From NCBI GenBank assembly GCA_964559435.1, contig CAZLHI010000031.1, positions 1 to 36,863 on the forward strand: a stretch of DNA of 36,863 bases, in the 5' to 3' direction. Both the position numbers and the translations under genes were made by a program. This document shows positions 6,880-15,171 of the stretch, one piece after another (position 1 is the first letter of the stretch; each line of letters begins with the position of its first letter). The notes beneath the pieces were generated by a model. The model was not told where the DNA came from. It worked only from the letters and a program-made list of their open reading frames with translations, and did no database searches. Source of the DNA: Hebobacterum sp964559435. GTDB taxonomy: Bacteria > Armatimonadota > Hebobacteria > Hebobacterales > Hebobacteraceae.

Positions 6880-8168
6880 CAGGCTGGCGCACGACTGTTG
6901 CACTGCTCTTGCTCTCTGTTCCGTGCGCGGCGTGGGGGGCTGAAGCGAAGCGTCTGACGCTGGCAAACGACCTACGCGTCGTGCTCAAGCCAAACTGGTC
7001 CACAGACGTTGTCGCGATAGAACTGCTGCTCGACGTCTCCGCCGAGGATGAGACCCAGGGACAAGAGGGGATACGTTACCTCGTCCAGCGCCTGCTGCTG
7101 CGCGGTACCACGCGCGAATCGGGAGTGGCCATGGGCCGGCGCCTGGCTGCCGTCGGGGGCGTCGTGGACGCGACTATCGGCCTCGACTACGTCGAGATCT
7201 ACGCGCTCGTTCCGGCCGACGGCTTCGAGGTCGCGCTGGACCTGCTGGCCCAGGCGGTCCGCCGTCCCGCCTTTTCTCCGGAGGAGGTCGAGAGCCAGAA
7301 GGAGCGGGCCGCGGAAATGGCGACGGCGGCCCGCCAGGAGCCGTTTCAGGAGACCTACTATGCCTTCCGTGAGTGCCTATATCGCTCTCACCCCTACGGC
7401 GCTCTGACCCTCGGGTCCCCCGGCTCACTGGCGGGCATCTCGCGCGACGATATCGCGGCCTTCCATCGCACTCACTACGGCGCGAATCGGGCCGCGCTAG
7501 CGATCTGCGGCGGGGTCGGGCAGGTGCGGGCCATGCGCGCGGTGCGACGCAACTTCGGCGACTGGGCCGCCACGGCGCCGCGGCAGCGGCGCCGCCGCAC
7601 GGCGCCGCGCCTCAAGGTCTCGGAGGTGACAGCCCGAGGGCGGCACCTGGGGCGCGCACATGTGATAATGGGGTTCCCCGCGCCGGCCGTCGGCGAGCCC
7701 GGCTATTACACGATGCAGGTAATCGACACCATTCTTGGTGGGGGAGCGACGGCGCGCCTGCCGCGGAAGCTCCGCGAAGAGCTGGGCATGGTGTACACAG
7801 TCTCTTCGTTCTATCCAACACTGGCGCACCAGAGCCATATGGGCATCTACGCCGTGACGGAGCAGGAGCACATTGGCAGAGTCAAGTCAGCTGTCGTGGA
7901 GTTGCTCACGGCCTTGACCAGAGAGGAAGTCCCTGAAGAGGAGCTGGCGCGAGCGAAAACCTATCTGCTCGGGAGCTATGCGCTGAGCCACCAGCGGATG
8001 AGGGATCAAGCGTACGCCCTTGCGTGGTATGAGATACTCGGAATGGGCGTGGAGTTTGAGGAACGCTACCGAGAGGGTGTAGAGTCGGTGACAGCTGAGC
8101 AGGTCCTGGAGGCCGCTGGCTCGTTCTTCCGCCGGTTCGTCCTGTCGGTCACGATGCCAAAAGCCTGA
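6876..8168 (+). CDS. M16 family peptidase-like protein lacking the zinc motif (partner subunit)
   Basis: The start is the ATG at 6876, overlapping the previous stop by four bases, with GAAGGA just upstream. An in-frame GTG at 6825 would lie inside the neighbouring gene and lacks a signal peptide. The 430-residue product opens with a clear Sec signal (hydrophobic VALLLLSVPCAAWGA), implying an extracytoplasmic location. Where the catalytic HxxEH should be, it reads YLVQR, so zinc binding is lost. The C-terminal domain keeps ARLPRKLREELGMVYTV, the Arg/Tyr region that its neighbour lacks. The pair resembles known two-gene M16B peptidases, in which one subunit supplies zinc and the other the Arg/Tyr pair. 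The substrate is unknown. Confidence 0.82.
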   Translation: MTGWRTTVALLLLSVPCAAWGAEAKRLTLANDLRVVLKPNWSTDVVAIELLLDVSAEDETQGQEGIRYLVQRLLLRGTTRESGVAMGRRLAAVGGVVDATIGLDYVEIYALVPADGFEVALDLLAQAVRRPAFSPEEVESQKERAAEMATAARQEPFQETYYAFRECLYRSHPYGALTLGSPGSLAGISRDDIAAFHRTHYGANRAALAICGGVGQVRAMRAVRRNFGDWAATAPRQRRRRTAPRLKVSEVTARGRHLGRAHVIMGFPAPAVGEPGYYTMQVIDTILGGGATARLPRKLREELGMVYTVSSFYPTLAHQSHMGIYAVTEQEHIGRVKSAVVELLTALTREEVPEEELARAKTYLLGSYALSHQRMRDQAYALAWYEILGMGVEFEERYREGVESVTAEQVLEAAGSFFRRFVLSVTMPKA

Positions 8169-8307
8169 TGTCTGCCGGCCGGCACACCGGTTTGTTGCAT
8201 GGTGAAGAGGGTATTCTCTGATTCCGACGAACTCTATACATGGACTGGAGCGTCCTCGTCAGTAGGCTGGGGCGGAGCCTATTGGTCAGGGAAAGGAGCG
8301 GGCTTTC

Positions 8308-8739
8308 TTGAGTTCGTCAGACCGCAACAAGGACTTCAGGTCAGGCGATTCCTTCAATCCTATCGAGCGCTTCAGCGCTCGCAGGATGACCCGCAAGGAA
8401 AAGGTCCTAAAGAAGGAAATCGACACATATCACGTTAGCGACATTGACGACACGGCGGTCATCTACGTCGGCAACACAGCCCTTTCCATCCTGACAAGCT
8501 TGGAACTGCCCGACGTAGAGTGCGACGGGCTCACGTTCAAGCAGCGCGTTGTCCAGACCGAGCGAGGACACTGCCTTCTGCTGGCGCGCTGGAAGCCCGA
8601 CCGTTACATGCGTCGGACGGCGCCGGCCCGGTCCCAGAAGTGGTTTGTCGAGAAGAGGCTGTTCCCGCCAAACGCGCAAAGGTTCTTCCACCGTCTCGAG
8701 AAGACCATCGCGGCGGCGGCGGGGGAAGAGGAGACCTAG
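8308..8739 (+). CDS. Small hypothetical protein
   Basis: An open frame of 143 residues starts at a TTG with AAAGGAG (8292-8298) nine bases before it. The product is soluble and basic in places (SARRMTRKEKVLKKEI). An alternating hydrophobic stretch, DTAVIYVGNTALSILTSL, is followed by a C-terminal Arg/Lys/Phe-rich part (KWFVEKRLFPPNAQRFFHRLEK). No signal peptide, membrane segment or cysteine pair is seen. I do not recognise the family. Two GC hairpins and a promoter follow it, so it is likely the last gene of its own unit, either alone or with the M16 pair 139 bases upstream. Another open frame from 8199 runs across the same bases with no ribosome site and is judged spurious. Confidence 0.5.
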   Translation: MSSSDRNKDFRSGDSFNPIERFSARRMTRKEKVLKKEIDTYHVSDIDDTAVIYVGNTALSILTSLELPDVECDGLTFKQRVVQTERGHCLLLARWKPDRYMRRTAPARSQKWFVEKRLFPPNAQRFFHRLEKTIAAAAGEEET

Positions 8740-8779
8740 GCCGGAGCGCGGTGGCCGTTCGTGTCGCCCACGAGGAGCG

Positions 8780-8798
8780 GCCCGGCCCGGGGCCGGGC
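8780..8798. terminator. GC-only hairpin, possible terminator or insulator (first of two)
   Basis: GCCCGGCC (8780-8787) pairs perfectly with GGCCGGGC (8791-8798) around a 3-base loop. It follows the small gene ending at 8739. No U-tract follows, so it is not a textbook intrinsic terminator. Confidence 0.4.
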
Positions 8799-8811
8799 GC
8801 GAGTCTCCCGG

Positions 8812-8840
8812 AGCCGGCCGGGACTGGGCGCCGGCCGGCT
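8812..8840. terminator. 10-bp GC-rich hairpin, possible terminator or insulator (second of two)
   Basis: AGCCGGCCGG (8812-8821) pairs perfectly with CCGGCCGGCT (8831-8840) around a 9-base loop. Only two Ts follow the stem. It ends 19 bases before the -35 box of the lipid-operon promoter. Confidence 0.45.
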
Positions 8841-8859
8841 TGTGCACGCCCCCCTCGGC

Positions 8860-8887
8860 TTGACAAGCATGCACACGCGTGTATGAT
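8860..8887 (+). promoter_or_regulatory. sigma-70 promoter of the yceD-rpmF-plsX-fab operon
   Basis: TTGACA (8860-8865), a 16-base spacer and TATGAT (8882-8887) make a near-consensus promoter. Transcription should start near 8893-8895. That rules out the in-frame GTG at 8879, which lies just upstream of and partly within the -10 box, as the start of yceD. Confidence 0.75.
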
Positions 8888-8911
8888 TTAGGCTGCGGCG
8901 CGGGTACGAGA

Positions 8912-9445
8912 TTGAGGATAGACCTAGCCGACATTGCAGGCACGCCAGGCGCGCGCGGCCGCTACTCCATCTCGGAAGCAGTCGCCTCGACCGAGGAGCT
9001 CTCCTGCGTCGGCCCGGTCGTGGGCGAGTTAGAGGTCGAGAATTCCGGATCTCTCCTGCTGCTCAGAGGGAACCTGCGCGCGAAGGCCAGGCTGACGTGC
9101 GTGCGCTGTCTTGGCGCGTTCGAGTGTCCCCTGGACATCAGAATAGAAGAGGAGTTCGCAACCAGGGAGACCCAGCCGGACGTCTTAACCATAGATCGGG
9201 ACGAACCAGAGGCCTCGGCCATGGCTGACTTTGTGCTCGACGTATCCGAGCTCGTGCGCCAGCAGCTCCTGCTGGGGATCCCGATGGGTTCTGTCTGTCG
9301 GGACGATTGCCGCGGCCTGTGCCCGAATTGCGGCCAGAACCTGAATGAGGGGAGCTGCACCTGCGCAGATGAGCCTATAGATAGTCGCTGGAGCCAGCTG
9401 GCCAATCTGCTTGCGCGTGGTACTAAGGAAGAAGAGAACTCGTAG
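8912..9445 (+). CDS. yceD: YceD/DUF177 family protein (large-subunit/23S rRNA accumulation protein family)
   Basis: This protein of about 177 residues, found next to rpmF in many bacteria, is linked by that context and by E. coli work to 23S rRNA or large-subunit accumulation. The core keeps LTCVRCLG in the middle and FVLDVSELVRQQLLL before the C-terminal cysteine motif CRDDCRGLCPNCGQ, a probable zinc site typical of the longer family members. The promoter directly upstream would start the transcript near 8894, so I take the TTG at 8912 (protein starting MRIDLADIAG, a family-like opening) over the GTG at 8879. No strong ribosome site is visible in the very short leader. It is followed after 36 bases by rpmF. 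Confidence 0.85.
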   Translation: MRIDLADIAGTPGARGRYSISEAVASTEELSCVGPVVGELEVENSGSLLLLRGNLRAKARLTCVRCLGAFECPLDIRIEEEFATRETQPDVLTIDRDEPEASAMADFVLDVSELVRQQLLLGIPMGSVCRDDCRGLCPNCGQNLNEGSCTCADEPIDSRWSQLANLLARGTKEEENS

Positions 9446-9481
9446 CGAGCGCAGGCAACTTGCCCGCTCGGAGGGGCAGAC

Positions 9482-9685
9482 GTGGCACTGCCGAAGAGAC
9501 GACACTCTCACAGTCGGAAGAACAAGCGCCGTGCGAACTGGCGAGTGAAGCCGCCGAACATGGTCCACTGTCCGGACTGCCGCGCCTTAAGGCTTGCACA
9601 CAGAGCCTGTCCGGCCTGTGGCAACTACGCCGGCACAAGCGTGGTCACAGTCAAGGCGCGCGTCCATCGCGGCAGGGGTCAATGA
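9482..9685 (+). CDS. rpmF: 50S ribosomal protein bL32
   Basis: This 67-residue basic ribosomal protein has the usual opening (ALPKRRHSHSRKNKRRANW). It has two CxxC pairs, CPDC and CPAC, so it is the zinc-binding (C+) paralogue type rather than the zinc-free form induced by zinc starvation. The GTG start at 9482 is preceded by GGAGGGG (9470-9476). It sits between yceD and plsX, the classic arrangement linking ribosome and phospholipid synthesis. An alternative ATG start is absent. Confidence 0.95.
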   Translation: MALPKRRHSHSRKNKRRANWRVKPPNMVHCPDCRALRLAHRACPACGNYAGTSVVTVKARVHRGRGQ

Positions 9686-9719
9686 GCGCCCCAACCGGGC
9701 TGGCGAAGGATTTGCTGCC

Positions 9720-10766
9720 TTGAAGCCTGTTGCACTGGACGCCATGGGGGGTGACCACGCCCCGGAAGTTACTGTCGCGGGCGCCCTGCATGCGGCCAGC
9801 CGGTCCGGGCTGCCCATAGTGCTGGTCGGCGACCAGATCAAGGTGCAGGCCGAGCTGGCAAGGCACAGCTCGGTTCCCAAAGGGGTGGAGGTGGTTCACG
9901 CGGCTAGCACGATCGACATGGATGAATCCCCCGGACCAGCACTCCTTCGCAAGCGCGACGCCTCAATCATCGTTGCGACTGACCTGGTCAGGGAAGGCCG
10001 CGCTTGCGCCGTAGTTTCGGCGGGCAACTCCGGCGCAGCGATGGGGGCAGCCAAGTTGCGACTCGGTCTGCTCCCAGGTCTTGAGCGCCCGGCCATTGCC
10101 ACGGTCATGCCCAATCGTGGTCGGGGCGTGATTCTGCTCGACGTTGGCGCCACGGTCGACACCCGCCCAGAGCATCTGCGCGACTTCGCGGTCGTCGGTT
10201 CTGTGTACGCCCATTGCCTTTTCGACCTCGAGAGCCCGCTCGTGGGGCTGCTCAATATCGGGACGGAGGATTCCAAGGGAAACGCTCTCGTCAAGCAAGC
10301 CTATGACCTGCTCCGGCAGTCGCCCATTAACTTCATAGGGCACGTGGAAGGCCAGCAGATCGCCCTTGGCGACGTTGACGTCGTGGTGTGCGACGGCTTC
10401 GTTGGGAACGCAATCCTGAAGTCGACCGAGGGCTACGCGGAGCTTTTCTGGTCGATGTTCACAGATGCGCTGCGCCAGGGCGTGCGCAGCCGAATCGCGG
10501 GCTGGCTGGTTCGTCCGCGCCTGCGCCGCGTCGCCCGGCAACTGGACTATGCCACCTATGGCGGGGCCATGCTTGTCGGCGTGAACGGGATCTGCGTTAT
10601 CGGCCACGGCCGGTCCTCGCCGAATGCAGTGGCGAGTGCTATCCGCGTCGCTAGCAGTCTGGCAACGCAGGAAGTAGTTGGACAGCTCATTTCGTCTTTC
10701 CGGCAGAACGGGAAGCCGCCCATTGGGGCGGCAGTCGCCAGCGGGAAAGACGGGGCCGGGGGCTGA
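9720..10766 (+). CDS. plsX: Phosphate acyltransferase PlsX
   Basis: PlsX converts acyl-ACP to acyl-phosphate, the acyl donor for PlsY in phospholipid synthesis. The TTG at 9720 is chosen: GAAGGA (9705-9710) precedes it by nine bases, and the product then opens MKPVALDAMGGDHAPE, the standard PlsX N-terminus. Upstream in-frame codons lie inside rpmF. The product is 348 residues, typical for the family. Conserved stretches include SAGNSGAAMGAAKLRLG, LLNIGTEDSKGN and the C-terminal GRSSPNAVASAIR. It is followed after two bases by fabH. Confidence 0.93.
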   Translation: MKPVALDAMGGDHAPEVTVAGALHAASRSGLPIVLVGDQIKVQAELARHSSVPKGVEVVHAASTIDMDESPGPALLRKRDASIIVATDLVREGRACAVVSAGNSGAAMGAAKLRLGLLPGLERPAIATVMPNRGRGVILLDVGATVDTRPEHLRDFAVVGSVYAHCLFDLESPLVGLLNIGTEDSKGNALVKQAYDLLRQSPINFIGHVEGQQIALGDVDVVVCDGFVGNAILKSTEGYAELFWSMFTDALRQGVRSRIAGWLVRPRLRRVARQLDYATYGGAMLVGVNGICVIGHGRSSPNAVASAIRVASSLATQEVVGQLISSFRQNGKPPIGAAVASGKDGAGG

Positions 10767-10768
10767 CA

Positions 10769-11758
10769 TTGAAGCCTGGTCTGCGTCCCGCCGGCATAGT
10801 GGCAACTGGGTCGTATACGCCGTCCCGGGTGTTGACCAACTTCGATCTCGAGAAGATGGTCGATACGTCGGATGAGTGGATTCGCACGCGAACCGGGATC
10901 GTTGAGCGCCGCATAGCTGACCCCGATGTCGCCACCTCCGACCTCGCCTACCATGCCGCACAGGCGGCCCTCGACCAGGCAGGGATGAATGCCTCCCATC
11001 TGGACCTCATCATCGTCTCCACCGTCACACCGGACATGCTCTTCCCATGCACTGCTGCCGTTCTTCAGCGGCGTCTCGGAGCTGAGGGTGCGGCTTTTGA
11101 TGTGCTGGTAGGCTGCACAGGCTTTGTGTATGCCCTCGCCGTGGCCCGTGAGATGATTGCCTCGTCGGCCTACGAGCGGATCATGGTCCTCGGTGCGGAG
11201 ACGCTGTCGAAGATCACCGACTGGGAGGATAGGAGCACCTGTGTTCTGTTCGGCGATGCGGCCGGCGCGGTGGTTGTCGGACCGGTCCGGGAAGGCCACG
11301 GAATCCTCGGCTACTCGCTCGGGAACGACGGCACCAACGCCGATGCGCTCAAGATCCCTGCGGGGGGCTCCCGAATGCCTGCCAGTCAGGAGACCGTCGC
11401 CAACCGTCTGCACTATCTCGCGATGAACGGGCCGGAGGTCTTCAAGTTCGCGGTTCGCGCCATGGCGGACTCCTCGGAGGAAGTTGTCCAACGGGCCGGG
11501 CTCAAGATGAGCGACATCGACCTCGTAATCCCGCATCAAGCCAACCTACGGATCATTGAGGCGGCCGCAAAGCGCTTCAATATCCCGCAGGAGCGGTTCC
11601 TCCGTAATCTGGAGCGCTATGGCAACACCTCAGCTGCCTCCATTCCACTCGCCCTGGACGAGGCCGCCCGCGCAGGGCGCGTCAAATCCGGGGACCTCAT
11701 CCTGCTGTCCAGCTTCGGCGCAGGGCTCAGCTGGGGGAGCCTGGTGCTGCGGTGGTAG
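10769..11758 (+). CDS. fabH: 3-oxoacyl-ACP synthase III (KAS III)
   Basis: FabH starts fatty-acid synthesis by condensing acetyl-CoA (or a branched primer) with malonyl-ACP. The 329-residue product carries the Cys-His-Asn triad: C116 in VGCTGFVYAL, H256 in IPHQANLR and N286 in YGNTSAAS. The N-terminal DTSDEWIRTRTGI signature is also present. It starts with TTG two bases after the plsX stop and overlaps fabD by seven bases, so translation of the three genes is likely coupled. Whether it prefers acetyl or branched primers cannot be read from the sequence. Confidence 0.94.
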   Translation: MKPGLRPAGIVATGSYTPSRVLTNFDLEKMVDTSDEWIRTRTGIVERRIADPDVATSDLAYHAAQAALDQAGMNASHLDLIIVSTVTPDMLFPCTAAVLQRRLGAEGAAFDVLVGCTGFVYALAVAREMIASSAYERIMVLGAETLSKITDWEDRSTCVLFGDAAGAVVVGPVREGHGILGYSLGNDGTNADALKIPAGGSRMPASQETVANRLHYLAMNGPEVFKFAVRAMADSSEEVVQRAGLKMSDIDLVIPHQANLRIIEAAAKRFNIPQERFLRNLERYGNTSAASIPLALDEAARAGRVKSGDLILLSSFGAGLSWGSLVLRW

Positions 11759-12699
11759 CCCAAGAGCGGCCCGGAACGGCCTTCGTCTTCCCCGGCCAAG
11801 CGTCGCAGCGCAAAGGCATGGCCGGCGAGCTTCTCGACAGCGCGCCTGCGGCTCGCGATCTCTTCCACCAAGCAGGAGAAGTACTGGGCCTTGACCTGGC
11901 CGGCGTGTGCACGACGGGCGACGACGCTTTGCTCACCAGGACCGACATCGCGCAGCCAGCCCTGCTGACGACATGCCTCGCCTGGCTCGCCGTCGTCAGA
12001 GGGCGCGGCATGGAGGCCGAGGTCGTGGCCGGTCACAGCCTGGGCGAGTTCGCCGCCTGGGTGGCAGCTGAGGCGCTGGAGTTCGAGACTGCGCTCAGGC
12101 TCGTTCGCCGTCGCGGAGAGTTGATGGAGGATGCCGCCGAGCGAAGCCCGGGCGGCATGGTGGCGGTAATGGAGCTGCCCGACGCAGAAGTCGTGAAGCT
12201 TTGCGACAAAGCGAAGAGCGTGGGCCGGGTGGTGGCGGCAAACTTCAACTGCCCTGGCCAGGTCGTGGTCTCCGGTGAGCCGGCGGCCCTCGACAGAGTC
12301 GTGGAGCTTGCCGGCGCTGTGAACGCGAAGGCCATCCCGCTCCGCGTCTCGGGCGCCTTTCACTCTCCACTGATGGACGACGCCGCTCACGAATTCTCCC
12401 AGCTCGTGTCGGAAGCGCCGATTGCCGACCCTCGCATTCCTGTAGTCGCCAACGCGACTGCCCAGCCTGTGACCGATGCCGAATCGGTTCGGCTGGCCAT
12501 GTCGCAGCAGATGACCAGCCCGGTTCTGTGGAGCGCATCGATCCGCCGGATGATTGCAGACGGAGTAGGGCTCTTTCTGGAGGTGGGCCCCGGCAAAGTC
12601 CTCACAGGGCTGATCCAGCGGACGTCGGCAGAGGCTGCAGCCCTGGCCGTCGGGTCTATGGACCAACTCGATTCCCTCCTCGAGGAGGTTGAGGGGTGA
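11752..12699 (+). CDS. fabD: Malonyl-CoA:ACP transacylase
   Basis: FabD loads malonate from CoA onto ACP. The 315-residue product has the opening FVFPGQASQ, the nucleophile elbow GHSLGEF (S96), and the catalytic histidine in GAFHSPLM (H204). Its length is normal. The GTG start at 11752 overlaps the end of fabH by seven bases; a G-rich GGGGGAG lies about 12 bases upstream inside fabH. Its own stop overlaps fabG (GTGA). Confidence 0.94.
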   Translation: MVAQERPGTAFVFPGQASQRKGMAGELLDSAPAARDLFHQAGEVLGLDLAGVCTTGDDALLTRTDIAQPALLTTCLAWLAVVRGRGMEAEVVAGHSLGEFAAWVAAEALEFETALRLVRRRGELMEDAAERSPGGMVAVMELPDAEVVKLCDKAKSVGRVVAANFNCPGQVVVSGEPAALDRVVELAGAVNAKAIPLRVSGAFHSPLMDDAAHEFSQLVSEAPIADPRIPVVANATAQPVTDAESVRLAMSQQMTSPVLWSASIRRMIADGVGLFLEVGPGKVLTGLIQRTSAEAAALAVGSMDQLDSLLEEVEG

Positions 12700-13457
12700 C
12701 AGCAAGCGAGGAGACGCCCGCCAGCGGCCCAGTTGCGCTGATCACCGGCGCACGACGAGGCATCGGCCGCGCGATCGCCCTGCGACTCGCGCGGTCTGGG
12801 CCTGTGGCTCTGAACGATATCGAAGCGGGGAAAGGAGAACTCGAGGCGGTAGCGCAGGAGGTGGGCGCGGCCGGCGAACAGGCCCTCGTCGTCCCTGGGG
12901 ACGTCACCGACGGCGAGCAGGTAGACTCCCTCGTCAAGCAGGCGGCATCGTGGTTCGGCCGCCTCGACGTGCTCGTCAACAACGCCGGAATCACACGAGA
13001 CGGGCTCCTTGTGCGCATGACCGACGAGCAGTGGCGCTCCGTTCTGGAGGTCAACCTGACCGGGGCCTTTCTGTGCAGTCGGGCCGCGACGAAGGTCATG
13101 CTTCGCCAGCGCTCAGGCCGCATCATCAACATGGCCTCCGTGGTCGGAGTTATGGGAAACGCCGGACAGGCGAACTACTCCGCATCCAAGGCCGGTCTGA
13201 TCGGGCTTACGAAGTCGATGGCCCGGGAGTTGGCCCCCCGGGGCATAACGGTTAACGCCATTGCGCCGGGCTTCATCCTCTCACCAATGACGGATGAGCT
13301 GAGCGAAGAGGCGAAGGAGAAGCTGCATTCGCTCATCCCGCTCGGTCGGCTTGGGAGACCGGAGGACGTTGCCGAGGCCGTGGCCTTCCTCGCATCGCCG
13401 GCGGCCAGCTACCTCACGGGGCAGGTCGTGCAGGTTGACGGCGGGATGCATATGTGA
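12696..13457 (+). CDS. fabG: 3-oxoacyl-ACP reductase
   Basis: This 253-residue short-chain dehydrogenase reduces 3-oxoacyl-ACP with NADPH. It shows the cofactor loop TGARRGIG, NNAG (residues 95-98) and the catalytic set N120, S148, Y161 and K165 (NYSASKAG). It starts with GTG in a four-base overlap with fabD, and a G-rich purine run (GAGGAGGTTGAGG) lies just upstream. Position between fabD and acpP makes the FabG role firm over other short-chain dehydrogenases. Confidence 0.94.
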   Translation: MTASEETPASGPVALITGARRGIGRAIALRLARSGPVALNDIEAGKGELEAVAQEVGAAGEQALVVPGDVTDGEQVDSLVKQAASWFGRLDVLVNNAGITRDGLLVRMTDEQWRSVLEVNLTGAFLCSRAATKVMLRQRSGRIINMASVVGVMGNAGQANYSASKAGLIGLTKSMARELAPRGITVNAIAPGFILSPMTDELSEEAKEKLHSLIPLGRLGRPEDVAEAVAFLASPAASYLTGQVVQVDGGMHM

Positions 13458-13555
13458 TATGCCTCTGGCCCGAATGGAAGGAGTGAGCAGGCGAGAAGCC
13501 GAATTCGCAGTCCGCGGCGGCAGCGCAGGCCACACTCCCAGGGAGGTCGCTACGC

Positions 13556-13804
13556 ATGGATGAAGCCATCTTCGAGGAAGTCCGAACGCTGGTCGCAGAG
13601 CAGTTGGGGACAGATAAATCGGTCGTGACTCCTAGTGCGTCCTTCGAGGATGACCTCCGAGCGGATTCGCTCACTCTTGTGGAACTGCTGATGGCTCTTG
13701 AGGAACGTTTCGAGCTGCCAGACATACCAGAGGAAGAAGCGGACAAGATCAAAACGGTCGGCGACGTTGTCAACTACGTCGAGGCCAAGACGAGCAGCGA
13801 CTGA
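13556..13804 (+). CDS. acpP: Acyl carrier protein
   Basis: This 82-residue acidic helical protein carries growing acyl chains on phosphopantetheine. The attachment site is S38 in RADSLTLVELLMALEE. Most ACPs read GADSLD here, so Gly-to-Arg and Asp-to-Thr are small departures. The ATG at 13556 follows GGGAGG (13541-13546). A 98-base gap before it holds no promoter I can recognise. It lies between fabG and fabF, as in most fab clusters. Confidence 0.95.
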   Translation: MDEAIFEEVRTLVAEQLGTDKSVVTPSASFEDDLRADSLTLVELLMALEERFELPDIPEEEADKIKTVGDVVNYVEAKTSSD

Positions 13805-13887
13805 AGCGCTGGGTAGACCTGCGCCTGGTGGCGGCTGGTGAGCCGTGGCCGACCACACGGCGAGGGAGGCCGTCTACAGGAGAGCCC

Positions 13888-15126
13888 ATGGAGCGGCGCG
13901 TACTCGTCACCGGCATGGGCGCCATCACCCCCCTTGGGATCGGTGTTGAAGCTGCGTGGGAAGGGATGCGCTCCGGCCGGTCCGGCATAAGCAAGATCAC
14001 CCTTTTCGATGCATCCGGCTTCTCATCCCAGATTGCGGGCGAGGTCTCGGACTTCGACCCAACGCTCTGGATGGAGCAGCGGGAGGTGCGCCACACCGAT
14101 CGTTTCGTCCAGTTCGCCATCGCCGCCGGTGCGATGGCCGTCCAGGATGCCGGCCTGGAGTTCGACAGCATAGACTGCACCCGCACGGGCGTGCTGATCG
14201 GCTCTGGCATCGGCGGCACCTGGACCTGGGAGCAGCAGCACCGAATCCTCCTGGAAAAAGGGCCCCACCGGATCAGCCCCTTCTTCATCCCGATGCTCAT
14301 CACGGACATGGCTTCGGGCCGGGTGGCGATGCGCTATGGAGCCACAGGGCCCAACACGGCAGTGGCAACGGCTTGCGCGACCAGCGCCCACGCGCTTGGC
14401 GACGCGGCCGAGATCATACGGCGCGGCGACGCCGATGTGATGATCGCAGGCGGCGCGGAAGCGGCGGTGTCGCCGCTCTCGCTGGGCGGATTCTGTGCCA
14501 TGCGCGCCTTGTCCAGGCGCAATGACGAGCCCGAACGCGCGAGCCGGCCGTTCGATCGAGACCGCGACGGCTTCGTGATGGCAGAGGGGGCCGCCATCCT
14601 GGTGCTCGAGGATTCCGAGCACGCGCGGAAGAGAGGGGCCCGCATACACGGAGAACTGATAGGCTATGGAATGAGCGCCGACGCCTACCATATGACACAG
14701 CCCCAGCCGGATGGCGATGGGATGACACTGGCAATGGAGGCCGCCCTCAGGGACGCCGGACTATCACCCGATCAGGTGGACTACGTCAACGCGCACGGCA
14801 CCGCGACAACCGTCGGCGACCCGGCCGAAACACGTGCCCTGAAGCGCGTCTTCGGCGATCACGCCCGTGTCGTCCCGATCAGCTCCACGAAGTCTGTGAC
14901 AGGACACCTGCTCGGGGCCGGCGGGGCCATCGAAGCGATTGCATGCCTCTGCACACTGAGGGACGGTGTTGCGCCCCCAACGATCAATCTCGAGAATCCC
15001 GATCCGGAGTGCGACCTCGACTACGTTCCCAATGAAGCGCGCGAGATTAGCGCACAAGCTGCGATGACCAATTCCTTCGGATTCGGCGGACACAACGCCG
15101 TCCTTGTGCTCAGAAGAATCGACTGA
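13888..15126 (+). CDS. fabF: 3-oxoacyl-ACP synthase II (KAS II)
   Basis: FabF elongates acyl-ACP with malonyl-ACP. The ATG at 13888 is preferred: AGGAGAG lies just upstream and the product then opens MERRVLVTGMGAITPLG. An earlier in-frame start at 13828 only adds a non-conserved leader. The 412-residue enzyme has the Cys-His-His triad at exactly the usual numbers: C163 (TACATSAHAL), H303 (NAHGTATTVGD) and H340 (SVTGHLLGAGG). It is the last fatty-acid gene of the run. A HAD phosphatase gene follows after 45 bases. Confidence 0.94.
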   Translation: MERRVLVTGMGAITPLGIGVEAAWEGMRSGRSGISKITLFDASGFSSQIAGEVSDFDPTLWMEQREVRHTDRFVQFAIAAGAMAVQDAGLEFDSIDCTRTGVLIGSGIGGTWTWEQQHRILLEKGPHRISPFFIPMLITDMASGRVAMRYGATGPNTAVATACATSAHALGDAAEIIRRGDADVMIAGGAEAAVSPLSLGGFCAMRALSRRNDEPERASRPFDRDRDGFVMAEGAAILVLEDSEHARKRGARIHGELIGYGMSADAYHMTQPQPDGDGMTLAMEAALRDAGLSPDQVDYVNAHGTATTVGDPAETRALKRVFGDHARVVPISSTKSVTGHLLGAGGAIEAIACLCTLRDGVAPPTINLENPDPECDLDYVPNEAREISAQAAMTNSFGFGGHNAVLVLRRID

Positions 15127-15171
15127 CGGGCCGGACCGGCGGCGCCGGCCCATGCAGCAGGAGCCAACAGT

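Noticed and set aside
8199..8438. Alternative plus-strand frame (79 codons) overlapping the start of the small hypothetical gene
   Set aside because: No ribosome-binding site, and the overlapping frame at 8308 has one with ideal spacing.
9963..12705. Minus-strand open frames opposite plsX, fabH and fabD
   Set aside because: All three sense genes carry complete family motifs; the antisense frames have none.
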